From: Streptomyces olindensis
GTDB taxonomy: Bacteria > Actinomycetota > Actinomycetes > Streptomycetales > Streptomycetaceae
DNA: 64,000 nt
Direction: 5' to 3'
Assembly (NCBI GenBank): GCA_000696115.1
Contig: JJOH01000022.1
Location: forward strand, 58,193-122,192
Every line of letters begins with the position of its first letter. Position 1 is the first letter of the stretch. The notes beneath the pieces were generated by a model. It had not been told where the DNA came from. It saw only the letters and a list, made by a program, of their open reading frames with translations, and ran no database searches. The translations under genes and the position numbers were made by a program. Shown in pieces: positions 1 through 7,180 of this stretch.

Positions 1-197
1 GGCCCGGTGGCCCCGTACTTGTAGGGCGAGCCCTTCTTCGAGGCCGCGATCTGGAGTGCCTTCGTCGCATGCGTGGCTGCCGCGGCCTCCGAGGAGAAGC
101 CGGGGGCCACGATCGAGCCGCCCACCGCGGCGATGGTGAGGGCCGAGGCCGTACCGGCCCGGACCATGAGCGACGGGACACGATTGAGCGCAGTCAT
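1..197 (-). CDS. NlpC/P60 family secreted peptidoglycan hydrolase (5' part only)
   Basis: Only the first 65 or so codons lie in the window; the gene runs off its left edge. Translation from the ATG at 197 gives a basic start, a long hydrophobic Ala/Gly-rich stretch ending near residue 40 (signal peptide), then KALQIAASKKGSPYKYGATGP. That last motif is the usual lead-in to an NlpC/P60 domain, just before the catalytic Cys, which would lie beyond the edge. Family members are exported endopeptidases that cleave D-Glu-diaminopimelate bonds in peptidoglycan. The c-di-AMP riboswitch immediately upstream fits, because Streptomyces places this switch before cell-wall hydrolase genes. The family call rests on the short motif plus the riboswitch; the catalytic residues cannot be checked. 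Confidence 0.82.
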   Translation of the reverse strand, partial: MTALNRVPSLMVRAGTASALTIAAVGGSIVAPGFSSEAAAATHATKALQIAASKKGSPYKYGATG

Positions 198-204
198 GCG
201 CAAC

Positions 205-360
205 CCTTCGTCAGCCGCCTGTGAAGGATGACCTGTCGGATTCGGGCTGGCGAAGTTGCCCGGCCGCTGACGCGGCTTCACCCCAAGGGCTGCTCGGGCC
301 CGGTCATGGCGTGACCGTCCCGGCGACCCGTCGTGCTTGGGTCCTCCACTCCTGCCGATC
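205..360 (-). promoter_or_regulatory. c-di-AMP riboswitch (ydaO/yuaA type)
   Basis: Reading the minus strand, the leader of the NlpC/P60 gene carries the ydaO landmarks in order: GTGGAGGACCCAAGCAC (about 350-334), GGGGTGAAGCC (about 285-275), then GGGCAACTTCGCCAGCCC followed by GAATCCGACAGGTCATCC and a closing GGCGGCTGACGAAGG just before the start codon. This is the ligand-binding core of the class that senses cyclic di-AMP. In Streptomyces it precedes rpfA and NlpC/P60 wall-hydrolase genes and usually shuts them off when c-di-AMP is high. The exact 5' boundary of the P1 stem is uncertain. Confidence 0.85.
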
Positions 361-699
361 CACTTCCGTCGACCGGTCATCCGGGCGGCGGCAGGACTCG
401 GCGTCCGCCCGGATCGCCCCGCCGTTGTGGCGGGGGCTTGTCGTCAGACAGGGATCTTGACTCATCGTTGTCCGGAAATCCCAACCGAACCGGGGATTTG
501 TGTTGTTACTCACCACTCACCCGTTCGGGTGGACACGTCTGTGTTCGAGCCACCGTCGACAGCTCCGCGGACCGCCGGACCAGGCATGGAATGTCCCATT
601 CCGCCCCACGGCTACGCGCGTTGCGCAACTGTGGGGGCCCAAAAAAAGGATCCCCGTCTACTCCGAACAGGGGTACGTCGTTCGGCCCGTTTCGACTCA
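361..699. other. Spacer with no gene seen
   Basis: This stretch separates the riboswitch leader from the terminator of the clpP-like transcript. The promoter for the riboswitch transcript should lie at its left side, but I could not place convincing -35/-10 boxes. A run of seven A residues sits near 640. Reading frames here lack Streptomyces third-position GC bias and ribosome binding sites, so I call no gene. Confidence 0.6.
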
Positions 700-737
700 G
701 GCCCGGACGCTCCGTCGACAGGGCGGACGTCCGGGCC
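700..737 (-). terminator. Terminator hairpin for the clpP-like transcript
   Basis: Perfect 10-base arms GGCCCGGACG (700-709) and CGTCCGGGCC (728-737) with an 18-nt loop lie 12 nt beyond the stop codon of the 102-residue gene. There is no U-tract, which is common for Streptomyces terminators. Confidence 0.6.
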
Positions 738-749
738 GTCGGATCCGCG

Positions 750-1058
750 TCAACTGACGGACTCGGGCGGCAGGGTGAGCCTGGCCGTGCGCCGCTCACC
801 GTCCAGCACTCGCAGCGCCCGGGCCAGCGTGCCGGCGTGCAGTTCCGTCTCGCCCCGCTGGTGCATCAGGGCCAACGCGTCACGTAGCGCGGTCGCCTTG
901 CCGACCAGGGCCTGGGCGGCGCGCAGTCCGCGGTAGGTGTCGCCGTGCAGCGCCGGGTTGATCCGGCCGAGCAGATCGACGACGTCGAGGTAACGGTCGA
1001 TCAACTCCGCCTCGGCGCGGGTCAGCGCGGGCAGCGGCGGCAGTTCGGGCGGCAGCAC
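750..1058 (-). CDS. Small helical protein of unknown function, paired with ClpP-like gene
   Basis: A 102-residue protein starting at a GTG 7 nt after the stop codon of the clpP-like gene, so almost certainly co-transcribed with it. It has no signal peptide or membrane segment. The sequence is Leu/Ala/Arg-rich and predicted largely helical, with a conserved-looking core LLGRINPALHGDTYRGLRAA followed by a long amphipathic helix (about residues 50-90). I do not recognise the family. Its place behind a ClpP paralogue suggests an adaptor or partner, but that is inference from position only. A terminator hairpin follows 12 nt after the stop. Confidence 0.7.
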   Translation of the reverse strand: MLPPELPPLPALTRAEAELIDRYLDVVDLLGRINPALHGDTYRGLRAAQALVGKATALRDALALMHQRGETELHAGTLARALRVLDGERRTARLTLPPESVS

Positions 1059-1065
1059 CGGAGTC

Positions 1066-1701
1066 TCACCGTCCGGTCGGCGCGGCCAGGGTGGCCTCGC
1101 GGTTGGGGAGGATCCGGTCCACCAGGCCGTACTCCACCGCCTCCTGGGCGGTGAGGATCTTGTCCCGCTCGATGTCCGCGCCGACCTGCTCCCGGGTGCG
1201 GCCCGTGTGCCGCGCGAGCATCTCCTCCATGCGCGTCCGGATGCGCGTCAACTCGTCGGCCTGAATCGCCAGATCGCTGGCCTGGCCGTGGACCGGCTCG
1301 GGCAGCGACGGCTGATGGATCACCAGACGCGCGCCGGGCAGCACGGATCGCTTGCCGGGTGTGCCCGCGGCCAGCAGTACCGAGGCGGCGGCCCCGGCCT
1401 GGCCGAGGCAGACCGTCTCCACGTCGCAGGTGACGTAGCGCATCGTGTCGTAGATGGCGGTCATCGCGTGGAAGGAGCCGCCGGGGGAGTTGATGTAGAG
1501 CGCGATGTCGCGGTCCGGGGCCTGGTGCTCCAGGTACATGAACTGGGCCATCACGTCGTTCGCCGACGTCTCGTCCACCGGCGCGCCGAGGAAGACGATC
1601 CGCCCCTCCAGCAGCTTGGAGTACGGATCCATCGTCCGGTGCCCGGACCCCGTGCGTTCGGTGAACTCGGGCAGCACGTAGCGGGCGGACGGTCGGGTCA
1701 T
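1066..1701 (-). CDS. clpP: ClpP-family protease subunit with catalytic Ser replaced by Ala
   Basis: A 211-residue protein of normal ClpP length. The ATG at 1701 follows a GAGGAGG ribosome binding site. The ClpP fold signatures are clear: LYINSPGGSFHAMTAIYDTM (about 69-88), GKRSVLPGARLVIHQP (116-131) and LTAQEAVEYGLVDRIL (183-198). Active ClpP reads GQAAS with the nucleophilic Ser fifth; here the stretch is GQAGAAAS (100-107), so the equivalent residue 104 is Ala and the only nearby Ser is at 107. His129 and Asp176 appear retained. Known ClpP subunits form two heptameric rings working with Clp ATPases; subunits lacking Ser (such as cyanobacterial ClpR) act as structural partners. Streptomyces carries several clpP paralogues, so this may be a non-catalytic one. 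The family call is firm; inactivity is inferred. Confidence 0.9.
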   Translation of the reverse strand: MTRPSARYVLPEFTERTGSGHRTMDPYSKLLEGRIVFLGAPVDETSANDVMAQFMYLEHQAPDRDIALYINSPGGSFHAMTAIYDTMRYVTCDVETVCLGQAGAAASVLLAAGTPGKRSVLPGARLVIHQPSLPEPVHGQASDLAIQADELTRIRTRMEEMLARHTGRTREQVGADIERDKILTAQEAVEYGLVDRILPNREATLAAPTGR

Positions 1702-1740
1702 GGCGAACCCCTCCTCGCGGGCAGAGCCGTCTCCGGCGAC

Positions 1741-1791
1741 GGCTGTCTCTGTAAAAAATGTACAGGACGTACGTGACGTTATGATGGGTGC
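1741..1791. promoter_or_regulatory. Divergent promoter/operator between clpP-like and antitoxin-like genes
   Basis: Inverted repeat CTGTA-N7-TACAG (1749-1765), then the palindrome ACGTACGT (1767-1774). A good -10 box TATGAT (1780-1785) ends 6 nt before the ATG of the antitoxin-like gene at 1792, and no Shine-Dalgarno is visible, which suggests a leaderless transcript. Phd/YefM proteins usually bind palindromes in their own promoter, so autoregulation is plausible. Confidence 0.5.
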
Positions 1792-2082
1792 ATGGCCTAC
1801 GAGATTCCGGTGACGCAAGCCAGGGCTGAACTCGCCGACCTGATCAACCGCGTGGTGTACGGCGGCGAACGCGTCGTCGTCACCCGGCACGGCAAGCCTC
1901 TCGTCGCCCTCGTCTCGGCCGATGACCTGCGGCGACTCGAGGAACTCGCGGAGTCGGCGGAGCCCGCCGAGGAGCAGGTGATCAGCGCCGTCTCCACGGT
2001 CCGCGAGGTCGCTTCCGCTCCTCGCGAACAGCAGCGGTTCGGCATCGCGGCGGAGCACCGGAGGGCCGGCGGCCCGGCGTAG
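1792..2082 (+). CDS. Phd/YefM-type antitoxin-like protein (no toxin partner seen)
   Basis: A 96-residue protein. Residues 1-53 match the Phd/YefM antitoxin DNA-binding domain: start MAYEIPVTQARAELADLINR, then ERVVVTRHGKPLVALVSADDL, and a helical RRLEEL segment. In canonical modules the C-terminal tail neutralises a RelE/Doc/YoeB-type toxin encoded directly downstream. Here the next 150 bases hold no toxin gene, only the terminator of the facing gene. The tail (54-96) is Glu/Ala-rich then basic and probably disordered. It is divergent from the clpP-like gene. Either it is a solitary regulator of this family, which is common in Streptomyces, or its partner is encoded elsewhere. Domain call firm; role unknown. 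Confidence 0.85.
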   Translation: MAYEIPVTQARAELADLINRVVYGGERVVVTRHGKPLVALVSADDLRRLEELAESAEPAEEQVISAVSTVREVASAPREQQRFGIAAEHRRAGGPA

Positions 2083-2172
2083 GGCGGGCGGCCCGGCGTG
2101 GTCCGGGCACGCGATCGGAGGACCGGTCCGGCGCGGTCAGCGACCCGGGCATCCCGGACGAGCGGACGAAAA

Positions 2173-2212
2173 GGCCGCGCACCCCCGTCCGCTACAGCGG
2201 GGGTGCGCGGCC
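2173..2212 (-). terminator. Strong intrinsic terminator of the YhgE-type gene
   Basis: 15-base perfect arms GGCCGCGCACCCCCG (2173-2187) and CGGGGGTGCGCGGCC (2198-2212) with a 10-nt loop. On the minus strand it is followed by TTTTC. It lies 20 nt past the stop codon of the gene at 2233. Confidence 0.8.
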
Positions 2213-2232
2213 GTCCTGTGCGGTGCGGCGGC

Positions 2233-3228
2233 TCAGCCGACGGTCGCGAGGCCGCGTGCGTCGGCCGCGGGGGCGCCGCTCTCCTTCCGCGCCCTGAGCG
2301 AACCTCCGAGCAGTACGGCGCACAGGCCCAGCGCCGCCCACCAGGTCAGGGTCAGTGCGGGGCCGGTCGCCGCCGCGCCGTCGAAGTAGGCCACCGAGCG
2401 CAGCAGGGTCGTCCCCGCGCCGGGCGGCAGCCACTGGCCGATCGCGCCGGCCGGTTCCGGCAGCATCCGCGGTGCCGACGGCGCGCCGGAGAACGGGTTG
2501 CCGAGCAGCATCACCACGGCCGCCGCGATCCCCATCCCGGCGGTGCCGGCCAGGGCGGCGAGTCCGGCGACGGTGCCGCTGACGGCCAGCGCGGACAGGC
2601 CGAGCACGGCCGCCTCCGCCCACCAGTCGCCCGTGAGCACCCCGAGCCAGCTGTCCGCGATCCCGGTCGCGACCACGCCCACCAGGGCGGACGCGCCGAG
2701 CAGCGCGGTCACGGCCCGGACGCCGCGCAACCCCAGCCTCGTGACCACGGCGCCCGCCGCGATGCCGGCCAGGGCGAGCGGCAGGACGGAGGCGTTCAGT
2801 GCCGCGCCGCGCGGATCGCTCGCCGGGGCCGGTACGACGTCGACCGCCCTGACCTGTGTGCCCCCGGCGGAGGCCTGCTGCGCGACGGCCTGCTGGAGGA
2901 ACTGCGCCACGGCCGGCCCCGCGGCGGAAGCGGTGAGCAGTTCGGGGCCCTCGGGCGTGACCACCACCGCCCCGTACACGCTCCGGTCCTCGATCGCGTC
3001 CCGGGCGGCGGCCTCGTCGGCGTAGCGGTGGATCTCGAACGCGCCCTCGTGGCGCTCCAGCTGCCGCTCGACCTGGGCGGTCGCCGCTGGTGGTCCCGCG
3101 ATGCCCAGGGGCAGGTCGCGGGGCGCGGTGCGGGCGGCCGGCCAGGCGAAGGCCCACAGGGCCAGGGCCGCGAGAACGGGGACGAGCACGACGACCGCGA
3201 TCACGTGGCGGGTGCTGGTGGAAGGCAT
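2233..3228 (-). CDS. YhgE/Pip-type ABC-2-like membrane protein
   Basis: A 331-residue protein. One N-terminal membrane helix (about 8-30) is followed by an extracytoplasmic domain (about 35-145) and then roughly six hydrophobic helices in the C-terminal half. This is the topology of the YhgE/Pip/ABC-2 transporter group (exporter-like membrane proteins such as phage-infection protein). The ATG at 3228 is preceded by GGAGA. There is no ATPase gene beside it. A TetR gene is divergently transcribed 108 bases away with palindromes between, the usual arrangement for a substrate-inducible efflux or membrane protein. The substrate cannot be read from sequence. Confidence 0.7.
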   Translation of the reverse strand: MPSTSTRHVIAVVVLVPVLAALALWAFAWPAARTAPRDLPLGIAGPPAATAQVERQLERHEGAFEIHRYADEAAARDAIEDRSVYGAVVVTPEGPELLTASAAGPAVAQFLQQAVAQQASAGGTQVRAVDVVPAPASDPRGAALNASVLPLALAGIAAGAVVTRLGLRGVRAVTALLGASALVGVVATGIADSWLGVLTGDWWAEAAVLGLSALAVSGTVAGLAALAGTAGMGIAAAVVMLLGNPFSGAPSAPRMLPEPAGAIGQWLPPGAGTTLLRSVAYFDGAAATGPALTLTWWAALGLCAVLLGGSLRARKESGAPAADARGLATVG

Positions 3229-3240
3229 GAGGTCTCCGGA

Positions 3241-3336
3241 TCGCTAAAAAGAAGGATCGTTCGTTTTTCTCTGCTTCCACGGTGCTCCGGCCGGGACTCC
3301 TTGTCAAGAATGAATATTCGTTTTACTTTGGGGATC
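3241..3336. promoter_or_regulatory. TetR divergon operator and promoter region
   Basis: Two AT-rich inverted repeats stand out: an imperfect one from AAAAAGAA to TTCGTTTTT (3246-3268) near the membrane-protein gene, and GAATATTC (3312-3319) near the regulator gene. TTGTCA (3301-3306) and TACTTT (3324-3329), 17 bases apart, make a promoter whose start would fall at or next to the tetR ATG (3337), suggesting a leaderless message overlapped by the second palindrome. Confidence 0.5.
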
Positions 3337-3966
3337 ATGGCTCGCGTGTCCCAGGAACATCTCGACGCCCGCCGCCGCCAGATCCTCGACGGCGCCGCGC
3401 TCTGCTTCGCCCGCAACGGCTTCCACGCCACGTCCATGCAGGACGTGCTGAAGGAGGTCGGCCTCTCCGCCGGCGCGGTCTACCGGTACTTCAGCGGCAA
3501 GGACGAGCTGATCGAGGCGATCGTCGGCGAGGTGCTGGAGGTGGTGGGCGGCGTCTTCGAGAGCGCGGCCGAGCAGAGCCCGCCGCCGCTGCCCGACGAG
3601 ATGATCCCCAGCCTCCTCGCCACCCTGAAGGAGGTCAGGCCCGGCGTCGTGCAGGACGGCGAGTGGATCTTCCCCCGCCTCATGCTCCAGGCCTGGACGG
3701 AGACCGTGCGCAACGATGACCTGGCCGCCGTCATCCACGCCGGCTACGACCGTGTCCGCGCGGGCTGGGCGAAGGTGGTGGAGGGCTACCGGGCCGCCGA
3801 TCTGATCCCCGAGGACGTCGACGCCGACGCCATGGCGCGGGTGATGATCGCCCTCGCGCAGGGCTTCGCCGCCCAGATGGCCGTCTTCGGGGAACTGCCC
3901 CCGCAGACCCTCGGGGACGGAGTCCGGGCGCTGATGCGCATGCGGGACCCGCGCGCGGGCGCCTGA
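3337..3966 (+). CDS. TetR/AcrR family transcriptional regulator
   Basis: A 209-residue protein. Its N-terminal TetR DNA-binding domain is textbook: RRRQILDGAALCFARNGFHA (12-31), then the helix-turn-helix SMQDVLKEVGLSAGAVYRYF and KDELIEAI. The C-terminal ligand domain is longer and unlike any I can name. It is divergent from the YhgE/Pip-type membrane gene and shares its palindromic spacer, so it most likely represses that gene and itself. The ATG at 3337 was chosen because the domain begins right after it; longer upstream extensions of the frame run through the membrane-protein gene and are not credible. Confidence 0.9.
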   Translation: MARVSQEHLDARRRQILDGAALCFARNGFHATSMQDVLKEVGLSAGAVYRYFSGKDELIEAIVGEVLEVVGGVFESAAEQSPPPLPDEMIPSLLATLKEVRPGVVQDGEWIFPRLMLQAWTETVRNDDLAAVIHAGYDRVRAGWAKVVEGYRAADLIPEDVDADAMARVMIALAQGFAAQMAVFGELPPQTLGDGVRALMRMRDPRAGA

Positions 3967-3981
3967 GGGATCACAGCTCGG

Positions 3982-3997
3982 TTAACGTGCCTGAAAC
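3982..3997 (+). promoter_or_regulatory. GlnR-like half-site upstream of urease operon
   Basis: TTAAC-N6-GAAAC fits the GlnR consensus (gTnAC-n6-GaAAC) about 100 bases before ureA. GlnR is the actinobacterial nitrogen regulator and urease genes are known GlnR targets in S. coelicolor. The expected second half-site is not clear here. Confidence 0.5.
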
Positions 3998-4096
3998 CCG
4001 GTCCAATTAGCCTGCCGCCACGCCACCAGGGGTTTTCCCCGGGGGTTGCGGCAACCGGGCCCCGCACGGTCCGGAGCGAGGACTGTGAGGTGGGAC

Positions 4097-4399
<303 letters not shown>

Positions 4400-4409
4400 G
4401 AGGGCCCCG

Positions 4410-4721
4410 ATGATCCCCGGAGAGATCCTCTTCGCCGACGACCCGATTGCCTACAACGAGGGCCGTGACGTCACCCGGCTCACCGTCCTCAACGCAGCCG
4501 ACCGCCCCGTCCAGGTCGGCTCCCACTACCACTTCGCCGAGGCCAACCCCGGTCTGGAGTTCGACCACGCCGCCGCGCGCGGCAAGCGGCTGAACGTCGC
4601 CGCCGGCACGGCCGTGCGTTTCGAGCCCGGGATCCCCGTCGACGTCGAACTCGTTCCGCTCAGCGGCGCCCGGGTCGTGCCCGGCCTGCGCGGGGAGACC
4701 GGAGGTGCCCTCGATGCCTGA
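4410..4721 (+). CDS. ureB: Urease beta subunit
   Basis: A 103-residue protein. It begins MIPGEILFADDPIAYNEGRD and contains VGSHYHFAEANPGLEFD and AAGTAVRFEPG, diagnostic of urease beta. It is a structural subunit that packs against UreC. The C-terminus overlaps the start of ureC by 8 bases, so the two are translationally coupled. The tail after VVPGLRGE is short, as usual for the unfused subunit. Confidence 0.97.
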   Translation: MIPGEILFADDPIAYNEGRDVTRLTVLNAADRPVQVGSHYHFAEANPGLEFDHAAARGKRLNVAAGTAVRFEPGIPVDVELVPLSGARVVPGLRGETGGALDA

Positions 4722-6435
4722 GATCTCGCGTGCCGCGTACGCCGACCTGTTCGGCCCGACGACCGGCGACCGGATCCGGCTCGCCGACACCGACCTGCTG
4801 GTCGAGATCGAGGAGGATCGTTCCGGTGGTCCCGGACGCGCCGGTGACGAGGCCGTGTTCGGCGGCGGCAAGGTCATCCGCGAGTCCATGGGACAGGCGC
4901 GTGCCACGCGTGCCGAGGGCACCCCGGACACCGTGATCACCGGCGCGGTGATCATCGACCACTGGGGCATCGTCAAAGCAGACGTCGGCATCCGCGACGG
5001 GCGGATCACCGGCATCGGCAAGGCCGGCAACCCCGACACCATGGACGGCGTCCACCCGGACCTGGTCATCGGCCCGGAGACCGAGATCATCGCCGGCAAC
5101 GGGCGGATCCTCACGGCCGGCGCCATCGACGCGCACGTGCACTTCATCTGCCCGCAGATCGCCGACGAGGCGCTGTCCTCGGGCATCACGACCCTCGTCG
5201 GCGGCGGCACCGGCCCGGCCGAGGGCTCCAAGGCGACCACCGTGACCCCCGGCCCCTGGCACCTGGCCCGGATGCTGGAGGCCATGGAGGCGTACCCCCT
5301 CAACATCGGCCTGCTAGGCAAGGGCAACACCGTCTCCCACGAGGCGATGCTGTCGCAGATCCGGGGCGGCGCGCTCGGTCTGAAGCTGCACGAGGACTGG
5401 GGCTCCACCCCGGCCGTCATCGACGCCTCGCTGACCGTCGCCGACCAGACGGGCATCCAGGTCGCCATCCACACGGACACCCTCAACGAGGCCGGGTTCG
5501 TCGGTGACACGCTCGCCGCGATCGCCGGGCGGGGCATCCACGCATACCACACCGAGGGCGCGGGCGGCGGCCACGCGCCGGACATCATGACCGTGGTCTC
5601 CGAGTCGTACGTGCTGCCGAGCTCGACCAATCCGACCCGGCCGTTCACCGTCAACACCGCCGAGGAACACCTCGACATGCTGATGGTGTGCCACCACCTC
5701 AACCCGGCCGTGCCGGAGGACCTGGCCTTCGCCGAGTCCCGGATCCGGCCGTCCACGATCGGCGCCGAGGACGTGCTGCACGACCTCGGCGCGATCTCGA
5801 TCATCTCCTCCGACTCCCAGGCCATGGGGCGCGTGGGCGAGGTCGTCATGCGGACCTGGCAGACCGCGCACGTGATGAAGCGGCGGCGGGGCGCGCTGCC
5901 CGGGGACGGACGGGCCGACAACCGGCGGGTGCGCCGTTATGTCGCCAAGTACACGATCAACCCCGCCCTCGCCCAGGGCCTGGCCCGCGAGATCGGGTCG
6001 GTGGAGAGCGGCAAGCTGGCCGACCTGGTCCTGTGGGAGCCGGCGTTCTTCGGCGTCAAGCCGCAGCTCGTCATCAAGGGCGGGCAGATCGCCTACGCGC
6101 AGATGGGCGACGCCAACGCCTCCATCCCGACCCCGCAGCCGGTCCTGCCGCGGCCGATGTACGGGGCGATCGGCCGGGCGCCGGCGTCCAACTCCGTCAA
6201 CTTCGTGGCGCCGCTCGCCCTGGAGGACGGGCTGCCGGAGCGACTGGGCCTCGGCAAGCGGTTCACGGCGATCGAGTCGACGCGCCGGGTCACCAAGGCC
6301 GACATGCGGGAGAACGACGCGCGGCCCGAGGTACGGGTCGACCCCGACAGCTTCGCCGTGCACGTCGACGGGGAGCTGATCGAGGCGTCGCCGGCGGCCG
6401 AACTGCCCATGGCCCAGCGGTACTTCCTCTTCTGA
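4714..6435 (+). CDS. ureC: Urease alpha (catalytic) subunit
   Basis: A 573-residue protein. The ATG at 4714 sits 8 nt after GGAGG (4701-4705); a GTG nine bases upstream is less well placed. All catalytic residues can be seen: nickel ligands H141 and H143 (DAHVHF), carbamylated K224 in GLKLHEDWG with H226, H253 (AIHTDTLNEAG), H279 (AYHTEGAGGGH), flap C326/H327 in MVCHHLN and D367 in SSDSQAMG. It should therefore be active once nickel is loaded by UreD, UreF and UreG, encoded downstream. Length and motifs match the family throughout. Confidence 0.98.
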   Translation: MPEISRAAYADLFGPTTGDRIRLADTDLLVEIEEDRSGGPGRAGDEAVFGGGKVIRESMGQARATRAEGTPDTVITGAVIIDHWGIVKADVGIRDGRITGIGKAGNPDTMDGVHPDLVIGPETEIIAGNGRILTAGAIDAHVHFICPQIADEALSSGITTLVGGGTGPAEGSKATTVTPGPWHLARMLEAMEAYPLNIGLLGKGNTVSHEAMLSQIRGGALGLKLHEDWGSTPAVIDASLTVADQTGIQVAIHTDTLNEAGFVGDTLAAIAGRGIHAYHTEGAGGGHAPDIMTVVSESYVLPSSTNPTRPFTVNTAEEHLDMLMVCHHLNPAVPEDLAFAESRIRPSTIGAEDVLHDLGAISIISSDSQAMGRVGEVVMRTWQTAHVMKRRRGALPGDGRADNRRVRRYVAKYTINPALAQGLAREIGSVESGKLADLVLWEPAFFGVKPQLVIKGGQIAYAQMGDANASIPTPQPVLPRPMYGAIGRAPASNSVNFVAPLALEDGLPERLGLGKRFTAIESTRRVTKADMRENDARPEVRVDPDSFAVHVDGELIEASPAAELPMAQRYFLF

Positions 6436-6448
6436 AGGCGGGGTTGCG

Positions 6449-7123
6449 ATGTCGCGCGCGGCGCTTCTCGTCCTGGCCGACGGCCGCTTCCCCGCCGGCG
6501 GGCACGCGCACTCCGGCGGGGCCGAGGAGGCGGTGAAGGCCGGGCGGATCAGCGGGGCGGCGAGCCTCGCGGACTTCTGCCGGGGACGGCTGCACACGGC
6601 CGGGCTGGTGGCGGCTGCTCTGTCGGCGGCCGCGGCGCTCGGGATCGACCCCGTCGCGCTGGACCGCGCCGCGGACGCCCGTACGCCCTCGCCCGCGCTG
6701 CGGCTCGCCGCGCGCAAGCTGGGGCGGCAGCTGATGCGGGCCGCCCGGTCGACCTGGCCGTCCGCAGAACTGGACGCCCTGGGCCGGGAGTTCCCCAAGG
6801 GCGCCCATCAGCCGGTGGTGCTCGGGCTGGCGGCCCGGGCGGCGGGGCTGGGGCCGGTCGACGCGGCGTACTGCGCGGCGTACGAGAGCGTCGGCGGACC
6901 GGCCACGGCGACGGTGCGGTTGCTGAGCCTGGACCCCTTCGACGCGACGGGCGTGCTGGCCCGGCTGGCGCCGGAGATGGACCGGGTCGCGGACCGGGCG
7001 GTGGAGGCGGCACGCCGAGTCGTCGACGAAGGAGTCGACGCCCTGCCGGCGGGGTCGGCGCCCCTGCTGGAGATCGGGGCGGAGGCGCACGCCGGGTGGC
7101 CCGTCCGGCTGTTCGCCTCCTAG
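6449..7123 (+). CDS. ureF: Urease accessory protein UreF
   Basis: A 224-residue all-alpha protein with the UreF opening LLVLADGRFPAGGHAHSGGA and the later stretch KGAHQPVVLGLAARAAGL. UreF joins UreD and UreG on apo-urease and controls UreG GTPase so that lysine carbamylation and nickel insertion occur. It follows ureC by 13 bases with a weak GGGG ribosome binding site. The order C-F-G-D without ureE is normal for Streptomyces. Confidence 0.93.
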   Translation: MSRAALLVLADGRFPAGGHAHSGGAEEAVKAGRISGAASLADFCRGRLHTAGLVAAALSAAAALGIDPVALDRAADARTPSPALRLAARKLGRQLMRAARSTWPSAELDALGREFPKGAHQPVVLGLAARAAGLGPVDAAYCAAYESVGGPATATVRLLSLDPFDATGVLARLAPEMDRVADRAVEAARRVVDEGVDALPAGSAPLLEIGAEAHAGWPVRLFAS

Positions 7124-7180
7124 CCGGCGGCCCGTCGCCCACCTCGTCGAATCAGTCGGACAAGAAAGCAGGAGCCGTAC

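Noticed and set aside
221..757. Several short plus-strand frames before the clpP-like operon
   Set aside because: They cross the riboswitch and terminator, overlap each other and lack codon bias.
2083..2232. A toxin gene to match the Phd/YefM protein
   Set aside because: The 150 bases downstream hold only a short unbiased frame and the terminator of the facing gene.
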